DNA of 64,000 bases, from positions 39,382,995 through 39,446,994 of the forward strand of contig BTRK01000001.1 of assembly GCA_036245805.1 (NCBI GenBank), in the 5' to 3' direction. Made by a program: the position numbers and the translations under genes. Below the pieces are notes generated by a model, which was given only the letters and a program-made list of their open reading frames with translations, had not been told where the DNA came from and searched no databases. Source of the DNA: Pristionchus mayeri (taxonomy: Eukaryota > Nematoda > Chromadorea > Rhabditida > Neodiplogasteridae). This document shows positions 44,894 through 56,800 of the stretch, one piece after another; the stretch's first letter is position 1, and each line of letters opens with the position of its first letter.

Positions 44894-47800
44894 ATGGCGC
44901 TGCGCGCCCTCATCCTAGCTCTCGCCGCCACAGGCGCACAAAGCATGACATCGAGTGAGTAGTAATAGTCGCCCTGTCGAATTTTCGACAGCGTGCGCCC
45001 TTTCTGTCGTTTCCTAAAAACAATTTTGCAGTTAACAAATGCTCGGCCGAATTCGTCGGTCTTCTAGCCAACGACCCCCACGGCGACCCTCAAGCGTTCC
45101 TGCGGTGTCAGGGGTACGGTAGATTATCCATTTTATCGAGAAATATCGATTGATGTCAGTGGAAGCGGCGCCTGGCAACGACAGCTCTGCCCGGGAGAGC
45201 TCGTGTTCGACTTCGTAAACCAGCAATGCACTACACCTGAGCGTAAGACCAGACAACCCAGCACGCTCAATATCGGTTCGTTATGATCATGTGTATCATC
45301 TGTAGATCATCGTGATGTGTAGCTCGTTTGGTCAGTATTTGAAATTATATGGAGATTCGGCTGAAATCTGATCGAGATGCAAAATCGATTAAATATTTCT
45401 ATCATTTGACTCTTCGGAGCAGAAAATGTTTGCAGCTATTCTGAACAACAGCTGCGCCCGCGGTGAGCAGTGCATCGGAGGAACGATCTGTGACCCCATC
45501 CAGAAGGTATCCAACTTTACTTGCTACTCTTCTTCCATCATTATTGCACATGCGAGATATCGATCGAATGTTGCCCCTAAAAATATAACAAGGATTACGA
45601 AAATAATTCAGAAGTGAAGGAGCTCCAGAAGTCACACAAAATTTCAGAAGTGTCTCTGTCCTGCTGGTACTACTCCCGTGCTCGAGACGCTCTCCTGCGA
45701 GGCCAAGGGCGGCCAGGGCACCTTCAATCCCTACAATTCCAAGGTGGGCAAATTAATGCGGTGTTACAAATAGCTGCAAAGATAGAATTATTGCACACTT
45801 TTTTTCGACAGAATCTTCAACAAAGATCCGATATTTGCAGTGATTTTTTAAACACACGATAGAAACGACTTGATAGATTACTATGATAGATTACTCTCTC
45901 TCCTGCCTCGTACACTCACTTCAACATGACTTATGAAAAGATTCACTTTTGCATATCAGAACAAAATTGATAAAATTGTCAAAATGCAGCCCTCGAAACC
46001 CTGTCACTACCTGTTTCCGTGCCTGCCGGTGAGCGAAAAGCGTAGTATCGTGACAGTGATAGTGGTGATTGGTCCCGGCTTGAAACTGTGAACGTATTGT
46101 GAAATATACATTCTGCATATAGACTAGTTACCCATCTCATAATGTCCAATGATCCCTATCGATTTCATCTTTTCCTGCATAGCCTGAAGCGTTGTTGATA
46201 CAGATTATCGATTTTTCAGCCCGAAGTGCCCGCAGCGATCTCCTCCATCTTCCCCAACCCCGCCGTGCAGAAATTCATCGAGTCGTTCTTCAAGCCCAAC
46301 CAGAACTTCGTTGCCGAGAAGAGTGGAGGCGACTTCAAGGTAGATCTTTGACCTCTGAGAATTCTAACATGACCATTTTGCAGCCCAACAACAACTTCGT
46401 GCTCAACTCCCTTGGAACTACCGTAGCTCCCGCACGGAAGATGGGTACGTGCAGTTTTGGTAGCCCCTAAAACCGGTCCGTGTTCCGGTTCTCGGATTCC
46501 GGCTCTAATTAGTTCTTCGTCATCATCTCACGCCATCGTGTGATTCGAGAGAGGGAGAGAGAGCGGCGCTCTTTTGTTCGTCTCTTCTTCCTTCTTCTCG
46601 CTGCTGTGATTTGTTTGATCGATCGTCCCTGAAACCTTATCAAGCCAAACACAGCGCCGATGGCGAGAAAAAACATCCGCAAAGATCTGGACACTTGATG
46701 AGGCGGGCGAGGAAAGCTTTGATCATTTGTTCGTTTGATCATTGATTCATTTGATCGTGGAGGGGGGGAACTTGTATTTGAAAAGATACTCTTCATTCGC
46801 TATAATCCTATTAAATGCGAGCATTCTTACTTTAAATTAGCAAATGTTCATAAGTTTCAAATTTCGAATTTTCGATTCGTTTTCACACTTTCACAACTAC
46901 ATTGTAGCCTTCTTGTTGTTAGCAGTTCGCGGAGTCCAATTAGTACTCTATTTACCGGGAGATCTTCGATTAGTCTCAGATACCAAACACTGCTTCCAAT
47001 CACACCTTTCAATCTTATGTCTCGACTTCTTTTGCACTATGATCAAATTGGGATACGTCGGAGAGGGCGAGAGTGTGTGCGAAATTGAGAGACCGCGCCC
47101 ATTACCCACTCATCCTCTCCTTTGTGGGCGCACATCCGATGGTTTGTTGACGAGGGGCAGAGGGAGGGGAGCGAGCGAAGGAGAGAGAGAGAGGAGGAGG
47201 AGAGAGAGGGCGCCTGAGGGGAATCAACACAAATTAGAAGAATGGGGTGAGCACTCTGGATAGGACGATTGCCTCGAGTGGAGAGCGGAGAGAGGGATCG
47301 AGAAGGGGGACAATGGGAGAGATTAACGAGGGTATACGAGTATTAGTCGTTCTGACATTACCTGGCTTCGATTATTAAATGACTTGGTATTTAAAATAGA
47401 TAAATTTGATCTACTATTATTTAGTTGACTGTTCCTACATTATTTTCTGGAACAGTTTGTAAAAATTTTTAATGTATTATGAATTTCACAATATTCTACC
47501 AACAATTTTGCAGTCCCTCCCGGTTCGACCTGCCGTGATGGAGAGATCTGCGCCGGCGGCTCCGTCTGCACTCAACCATTCGGAATGTGCCTCTGCCAGG
47601 GCAACCAGGAGGTCGGTCATCATTAGAATTCGAAAATTTCGATTTTCTTTTCGACTTTCTGCAGAATTCGCATAAAACAAAACAAAATTCAATCTTTACG
47701 TGGATGATAATATTGCAGGCCCGCAACGGCGAGTGCGTCGCTCCCGCCACCACTGCTCCTCCCACGCTCGCCCCGATGCCTCCTCAGCCCATGCCTGTTC

Positions 47801-50800
47801 AGCCCATGCCTGTTCAGCCCATGCAACCTCAAGTCATCAAGGGTATATATCTCACTTTTAATGCCTCCCTGCATCTCTCTGAATGCTCCACTCCCTGAAT
47901 CCTGGTCGTTTCCCAGTATCCCTTAGCTTCATCCCGAAGTCATATCCGATGCTGCTCGATTCTCGAAAACGGAAAGCTTTACCTTGGCCATCCCTTCATC
48001 GCCAAGATGTGTTCTTGTAATCGTTGCTCCTTGGCACTGGCCTAGCAGTGTTACAACTCTAGACCGCGTTTACCCTGCTCCCAAGCCTGAATCCCGCCCG
48101 TGTGATTCCCCCTCTGCTTCAGTCGGTCTTGGCGCCATCTGCTCCGAGCCGTCGCTCTCCTGCATGGACGAGGGCGCCGCGTGCGTAGTCGGCCGCTGCA
48201 CCTGCGTCGCGCCCTTCATGCAGCACGAGGCACGCTGCGTGCTGCCCACTGTCAGGAAGGAAGTCGGTAAGTATGAGCTGCAGCTGCTGCAAGTCCCGCC
48301 CCCTTATTGTCGTGCTGCAAGATGACCCCTCTATTTCTTTTTCGTACTAGAGACCGCTGCAAGAATTTCAAATCTGCTTGCCAAATCCTACGTATCCCCC
48401 TCGCTTGCTCCTCCCCCAGCCCGCCCCTCTTTCAGGACCCGGAGAGCCGTGTGATCAGGGCGAAATCTGCACTGCTGGTTCGGTTTGCGACTCGGTCATC
48501 CCTGTCTGTGTGTGCCCGCCGCACACGGATCTGTCTTCGGGCATCTGTGTACCCGTCTCGCGCCCGGCTCCGGTACCATTCGGCCCGGTACCCAACGGAG
48601 TGCCCGCGTACCTGATTCCGACCAGCACCGCGCCTACCAGTACCACGACCCAGCCTACCACGACGACCAGTGAGTTGGCGCATGGAACCTGGATGAGTAG
48701 CTATCGTCATACTAACACTCCTATCTCGCTTCTTCAACTATCCTCGATATAATTTTTCTGCGATCTTTGTACTATCGTACATGTCGGCGAAATCAGAACG
48801 GCCACCGAGAGGCACCGAGAAATTTTCGATTTCTGGCTCTCTGCGAATACGCAATTTTAAAAGTCGTGGTTGTGCTCATATTTTTTATCATGGTCGATTT
48901 GCCGGAATCGACCCGGACATGCCCGGTCAATTATGGCTAGAAATCGATAAATCGAAAGCAAACAATTATGGTGCGATTACGGTATTTTGGAAAGCTCACC
49001 CAGGGCCGGTGAGCTTTCCGAAATACCGTAATCGCACCAAAATGTTGTGTATTTGATTTATCGATTTCTAGCTATAATTAACCGGGCATATCCGGGTCGA
49101 TTCCGGCAAATCGACCATGATAAAAAATATGAGCATAACCACGATTTTTTAAATTGCATATTCGCAGAGAGCCAAAAATCGAAAATTTCTCGGTGCCTCT
49201 CGGTGGCCGTTCTGATTTCGCTGACATGTACGATAAGTCGGATGGGAACCTTCGGATGAGAATCAAACTGTACCATTTTCCAATGAAATTCACAGTGTGA
49301 AAATGCTGGAAAGGGGAACTTTTTTTATTCGCTAGCCCGACGATCCTCTTTCATCCGATCTAGAACACGATCTTTGTTCATTGTACCGTATTGCTTAGGA
49401 GCCCCTGTTCTGGAGACCACGACACCTCCCGCTCCCGTGATTCAGTCCACTCTGTCGTACAAGAGCATTCCCGTGGTGCCCGTTGATGGTTCGTTCCAGT
49501 AACTTATCTCTTATTTCACGTAGCACAACTAATACAATAAAAACTAATTAATTAGGAAATATATTAAAATTTCAAAACAAATCTGTTTAGTCCGCACCAC
49601 TTCCTACACGCCCCCGACGAAGCCGATCAAGATTCAGCTCGGTGAGTAAATAAATTGATCAATAAAAATGGAATACATTTCATGAATATTGCTATATTTC
49701 CACAGAATCGAGACGAATAGCATTATGAGTATTCAAAAAAGCGAACATTTCAATCATTTTTAAAAATTTCTGTGAATACTTGTTCCCAGGCGGCAGCAAG
49801 CAGGCTGGTGTAGGCGTCGCCTGCACGCTCAACACGGACTGCATGATCGGTGCTTATTGCAACGGAAACACTGCACCCGCCACCTGCCAATGCCTCTCCA
49901 CCCACGTCAACGTAGAAGGAAGATGCGAGAAAGGTACGTTATGAGGATTATAGATTAGGGATCAAGGATGGCTTCGCAAGAAATAGATATCTTCTTTCCA
50001 TGTGCTCTCTCACCGGGCATACTGGCGAGATAGAATATGCAATGAAGTTAATAGTTTCTCGTGAGTCCAAGGATTCGCAAGAATACTACTTCCCAATGAT
50101 AGTTCACTGTTCAAAGAGTTCGATCTAGGGATAATCAAGCGTGTATTTATTGTCAAATTACCAATGTAGTTAGCGAATAACCGCAGCTAGACTTGTCACT
50201 ATTTCTCCAAATTTCCCACTCTATCTGCCCTTCTCTCTATGCGTCTCTCTCTTCTCTCTCCTATCCTAACCATGGCTTGCCTAATCTGCAGTCATCTACC
50301 CCGGTCAGTCTGGCTGCGCGGCCGACTCTCAATGCGCCGCTGCCTACACCGGCTCGACCTGCATCGACCGGACCTGCGTGTGCCCCGCCGGAGCCAGAGC
50401 CATCGAGCAGACCTGCGTACCAGGTACCGTAATGCGTAACCAACACCAAACACCCGTGTATTGTAACCTGAAAAGTAACCAAGCAATTGATCTGTCTGCG
50501 TAATTGCTAGAGTTCGAGGAATGATACCCGTTTTTCGTACACTAGGATATTCTCAAAATCTAATGCTTGGTAACTTTTCTTAATGTGTCCAGTGTGCCTT
50601 TCTCCCTCCTAATCGCTAACCTCCTACCCCGTGTGCTCACATTACAGAAGTAGCCGCTCCACTGGGCATCTGCGAGCAATTCCGGGTGATCTCATCTACC
50701 CGTGCCCTCCTCCTACCCGGATGCCCCAAAGACTATGGCTGCGTGAGATACAAGTGCCTCCCGCTCGACTCGCTCACCTGCTCGGACGCCAACGTCAAAT

Positions 50801-53800
50801 GCCCAGCCGGATACATCTGCGCAAACGGCCGGTGCGCTCCGCGCACGCGCTCGCGACGTGGCACTGCCGCGTTGCTCGCGTGCGACGGTGTGACGGCGGG
50901 CTGCGCGGAAGGCCGCGGCCGCTGCCTTGGTCTACACTGCCAGTGTCTAGAAGGTTACGTGGAGAGGGACGGAGACTGCGTACCTGATACCCTGGATATC
51001 GGCCAATTCTGCGACCCGACCTCACCGGTGCGCTGTGCGGATGATGCGATCTGTCTGGACGGCCTGTGCGTGTGCCGCGTGCCGGGCGGATGCCGCAAGC
51101 GCGCGCGACGCTTTCCGGAAGAACGATGCGGAGACGCGGACGAGTGCCTGAGAGGGGCTGTGTGCAGGGAGGAAACCTGCGTCTGCCCCGAGGAGACCGT
51201 GTTGGTGGTGAGTGAAAATTTTACCCAGTTTGAAATCAAATCATTTACAAGTTGTATCATTTAGAGATATAAAAATCGCTAAAACCTTTAAAAAACATTT
51301 TTTGTATTACTTTCTAAATCTAGTTTCTCTTCCCGATCAGAAAATATTGAAATATTTGCAGAACGGCTCCTGCATTCATCTCACCGGCGTGTTCAAGTCC
51401 ATCGGAGATGCATGCTCGACTGTTGATCGCTGCTCTGGAGGCTCAATCTGCATTCAGGGCGCTTGCTCCTGTACCGAAGGCTTACGCGACGCGGCTGGGC
51501 GCTGCGTGCAGCCGCCCGGCGGTCGCTGCAGCCACGGCGAGACCTGCACGGGTGACTCCGCCTGCGAGTTCGGCGTGTGCCGCTGCGCTGCTGGCTCCGC
51601 GCCCGCCGGAGAAGCGTGTGTCCGCGCGGTTTCCGCGCCAGGCGAGAGCTGCCAGCTGGGTCAGAGATGCCGCGAGGGCGCCGCGTGCCGCTTCGGCGTC
51701 TGTCTGTGCACCGGAGGCAAGTGGGCGCTGAACGGAAGATGCGTGAGGAAGACGGATGTCGTGGAGATCGAGAAGACGAGCGCGGATTCACAGAACAATG
51801 GACCGAGGCACCCCGGAGAGGTCTGCGGACAAGGAGGAGCGTGTGCTGGTGGAGCTGTCTGCCACAAGGGGTACTGCATCTGCAACAATCGAGGAGACGC
51901 CATCGTCGACGGTGCCTGCATTCATGCCTCGACCTCGACATCGACGACAACAACAGAGATTCATAAGGCAGCCCCTGGAGCCAGATGCGTTGTCGGAGAG
52001 ACCGTCTGCGCCCCTGGAACGACCTGTCTCGGAGGCTTCTGCTCCTGCCCTGATGGCCAGATCGTCGATCCTTCCGGAGTCTGCGCCCGGAAGCCGCTGG
52101 TGACCTTCCACGCATACCCACGACCAGCTGCATCACCGTCGATGCTGCCGCCGGGCTCCAAGTGCTCCGCCACTGTTGATTGTCCCTCAGGCACTGAGTG
52201 CATGCGAGGCGTGTGCAGATGCGGAGCCGGAGAGACCATTGAGGGAGACACTTGCCGACGTGCGGTCACCAGCGTGGCTCCTGGAGGCGCTTGCGATGTG
52301 CTGCAAGGTCTGGACTGCGTCGGCGAGGGCAGATGTCTGTACGGCAAGTGCTCATGCACTCTGGGTCTTGTGCCCACGGCAAAGGAGTGCTCGGATCCAT
52401 CGACGCTAAGTAAGGTGGCACCGGGAGGCGACTGTGACGCCTCGACATTGTGTGTCGGAGGCTCAAGATGCATCGAGGGTACCTGCAAGCACTCGGAGTC
52501 TTCGGAATTCTCACTACCACCAGCGACTAAGTTCTCCTCGATCAACATTGGCGACAAGGACGCGCTGAGGACGGTGGTGGAGAAGCACTATCAGCTGCCG
52601 TCCGTAGGAGAGGCATGCGAGGAAATCTGCAAGGATGGAGCCATATGCCTGAATCGAATCTGCGCCTGCACCGGAGGTACCATGGCCAGAGGAGGCAAGT
52701 GTGCCCCATCATCACCCCTGGAGGAACCCTACTTCGACGGAGACGAGCGCGCGGAGATCACGCTGTACGGCCACGAATGCACCGTGCCCGAGGACTGCCC
52801 ACGCAACTCCTTTTGCTTCGAGCACCGCTGTCGGTGCATGCACGGCTTCCGAGCGCATGCAGGATACTGCGAGGCGGTCGTAGGCATCGGAGGCGTGTGT
52901 GCCTCCGCAGCCCAGTGTGCTCACCACGCGGCCTGCGTGAGCGGACGCTGCGCGTGCGCGGATGGAGCAGCGGCGCGTGAAGGCCGCTGCACTGCCTCGC
53001 GCCTCGCCCACCCCGGAGACGACTGCGCCCGGGGACAAGTGTGCGCCTTCAACGCATACTGTGGACTCACCTCGGGAGTGTGCGAGTGTCCTGGAGGCAT
53101 GGCTACTGTGGATGGACGATGCGAGCAGACTGCGGCAGAGGCGGGAGAGGCCTGTGTGACTTCCGCCAACTGCCATAAGTACTCCTACTGCGACAATGGC
53201 TACTGCGTGTGCAAGACCGGCTACATCCTGCTCAATGGCTTCTGCGTGCCGCTTCATGAGGCAGCCGACCCCACCTCACCCCTCTTCATGTCGGTCAACC
53301 GACCTTCCGATGCTGTGCCAGACGTGCCTGGCCTCCCACCAAACCGTAACTCGGGCCCCGCACCACCGGCCGTTACCAGACTAGCCTTGGCCGCCGCCTC
53401 ATCATCATCATCGCCGCCTATGCGCTTCAAGACGCTCATCGTGCCCAATCAGAACACTGCTCCCGGACAGCCGGCTCATATCGTTGTTCCGCCAGCTCCA
53501 GCCAGCTTCTTCCCCGCACCGACGATAACGACGCCTACGACCACGCTCCCGACGCCCTTCCTGCCCACGACGCCCGGCCATGCCTTCAAGTTCGTCTTCA
53601 ACCCGCACCTGTTCTCCACAACGCAACAGCCAACGCTCTTCACCAATCCCTCGCCGAACCCTTTCACTCTTCCTACCTTTGGAACCGTTCCCACCCCATC
53701 CCCGAACCCCTTCGCTCCACCTCGATTCGGTGCTCACCCCACGCCTACCATACCGTCCTTTGGATCCGGCCCCAACCTGATGCCAACGCTCGGAACGCCC

Positions 53801-56800
53801 ACAACACCTCAGCCGTTCTTCCAACCGCCCTCAGGCTCCCTCTTCCCTCATCACCAGAATCCCCAGGAGGCCGTGAACCCCTTCACGCTCTCGCCAGCCG
53901 TGATGAACTCGCTTTTCCCCAACGGTGTCCTTCCTGGCATCCCACCAGCGATCGCCCGCGGAGCGAGAACCATGGACCTGGGCTCCGCGCCCGAGTCTCG
54001 CCCCGTGCCCCTGAGTGCCTTCCCGAACCCGAAAAATGCCGAGTTGACCGCGGTCGCATCGGGCAATATCGCCATGCCTGGGGAGTTCTGCGGAGGAGGC
54101 GCGCTGTGCATAGCAAACTCCATTTGCAAGAGGCACTTCTGTCGTTGTCCGAAAGGAAGCGCTGCGGAGAACGGCATATGCGTCAAGAAGACAATGTCAT
54201 CGATGAAGAGGAAGCCGCTTGAGAAGCAGGAGCTGTTCATCGCCGAGAACAACCTGGATGCTGCAGTGCAGGACGCTGAGATGGAGGAGGAGGATGACGA
54301 GGAGCCACCCAGGAGAGACCACTCCCGACCCCTAGAGAGCTGTGCTAATGGAGAGACCTGCGGAGCCGGATCCGAGTGCTCGCGACTACTCGGATACGGT
54401 AGCGTCTGCGTCTGTCCGGACCGCACCGTGCTCGCGGCCGGTGAGTGCGTAAAGCTGGCACGAGGTCGCGTAGCAGTGCCGCCTGGTGAGCGGTGCGGCG
54501 CCCGGGACGCGGTTTGCATCGGCGGAGCCGCTTGCATCTCGAAGAAATGCCGCTGTCCGCTGGGCAAGCAGGAGCGCTTCGGCATCTGCATCCGCGTGGC
54601 CGCGCCAGGCGACGCCTGCGAGGAGGGAGAGCTGTGTAGCGCGGGATCGACCTGCTCAGATGCCGCTCGGACGTGCGTTTGTCCGCCGCGGACGCGCGCG
54701 GTCAACGGACGCTGCCGAGCTGCTGCTGCTGGAGAGAAGAAGACCAGACCAGCCACCAAGTTCCGCGTCCTACGCTTCAACGACACTGCGCGGATCGCGC
54801 CTGGCGAGGCATGCGGCGAGGGCGACTCACACGCTTCGTGCGCTGACGGATCCGCGTGCGAGGAGGGAGTGTGCACCTGTCCGGAGGAGACACTGCTTGC
54901 GCATGGACGGTGCGTGCCCGAGGATCTCGCTAGAGTTCTTGGAGAGCAGTGCGATGGGAACACAGTCTGCCTCAACGAGGCCATCTGCGAAGACGGCACC
55001 TGCTCCTGTCCCCAGGACCGCATCGATGTCGAGGGCGAATGCGTCCCCATTCCCACCAACGTAAGAAGAGCCCCAGCACGGAACCAGCACCCAGGATACA
55101 AGAACCGGATCGGAACCATGTCCTGCGCCGCCGACGCCGAGTGCCCGCTCGAGTACCAGTGCCTCAACTCGGTCTGCGTGTGCACTTCCGAGTCCTCCGT
55201 GCCCTGCCTAGCCCAACTACTGCTCAGCTCCGACGCAATGTGCGCCAGTACAGCCGACTGTCCGCTTTACGCAGAGTGCATTCACGACGATGAAAGCGGC
55301 CTACCGCAGTGTCGCTGCGCGGATGGTGCGCTCACGTCTGCCGGCGGATGCGCACCGCCACGCGCCGCTCCGGGAGCGTACTGCTCGCGCTCCGCGGACT
55401 GCGCCGGCGACGCAGTCTGCCTCGACGAGCGCTGCGTCTGCGACTTCGAGAGCATCGTTGACGATGGACAGTGCGTCGCGAGGCAAGGCCTGGTGGCGCA
55501 GGGAGGCGCCTGCGGATTCTCGGGCCACTGCGAGCCGAATCTGAGCTGTCTCGAGGGCACTTGCACGTGCCTCGACTGGATGGACTGCGTAGTTTGTGAG
55601 TTTCAGGCATGATCATTGCAGCACACAAATCACTGCAGAAATCACCTTCACCAGCAATCTCACAGGAGGAGAATTAGTGGTGTGCGGTGCTGGCTTGACA
55701 TTTCCGTTTCGCTCTTAACTAATCGATAATATGATTCTGTTCGCTAACAACTTCCTTCGTTTCACCCCTTTATGTTAGAAAAATGCAAAAATGAAGGCGT
55801 TGAGACTGTCGATTTCAGCTAATGAGCCGGTGACCTCGCCTCCAGGAGGATCGTGCTCGGAAGCGAGAACATGCACTGGTGGAGCTGTATGCCGTGAAGG
55901 TACGATATTCAGGGTTAATCATGAAAATGGTTCAGAATTGGTGATCAAATAGCTAATTATATATTAACTTGAGCAATATAAATCAAGATTAAAGATCAAA
56001 TCAATTTTTGGGTAATTCGAAATTATTTTGATATATTAGGTTGATTCATAAGCTTCGCTCCAAATTCACTCCTGAAGTTTTTGAACTATCATTTCCTTCG
56101 AAGTTAATGAATTCGCTCACTCTTTTTTTTGTGTGATATTAGTACATGTGCGCTCTACATAGTGCACCTATACTCATGCATGATCAATCGATTCTACTGG
56201 AATGTCAAGGGCCGAAATACCACAAACTTGAAATTTGGGACAGCCAATTTGATGGGATGGTGCTCCTTGTGTAATCATGATAGCGCCACAACAGCACTAT
56301 TTCCGTAAAGTATTTTGAATGGACATTCTTAAAGTAGACTTGCATTATATCAGCCTTGAAACTGCGTGATAAGATATGCACGAATTTCATAGTTACGAGT
56401 ACATGAATCTTGCAGAATTTGTTTCTCGGAGCTGCGCATTTCTGATGAACGAGGGAATGGTCTTAAATTTATCAGAAGTGGAAGAGCATATCATGTGGAT
56501 GCTACCATTAAATAATTGTGGAGATTCAGCATGCCATTCAAAAGCCACATTTGGAAGAATCGTAAAATCGAAATTTGTTGGCCGATTTCGTTCATTTTGA
56601 CTACGCTCGCTCTTCGAGAGATTCTGAAATTCCGTTTTCAAGTGTTTTCGGAGACATTGACCCTCATTTAATGACTTCACAAAAATACAGCAGTTGAATC
56701 ATATTCATTTTGTTTAAGCGGCGGATTGAACACACCACTCAAAAATCGGACAATTCGTCACTTTTTCGAAAAATCTTTTTTTATTGCGGAACGAAGGGAA

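Noticed and set aside
48781..49293. Open frames starting [11 protein letters not shown] on both strands
   Set aside because: They are mirror images created by the 463 bp palindrome.
51393..55628. Long open frames antisense or out of frame to the large EB exon
   Set aside because: High G+C and strong codon bias of the real frame leave few stops in other frames; they carry no recognisable domain.
56376..56680. Possible transposase frames inside the mariner-type element
   Set aside because: Neither strand shows motifs I can assign to a mariner transposase; left as unassigned interior of the element.
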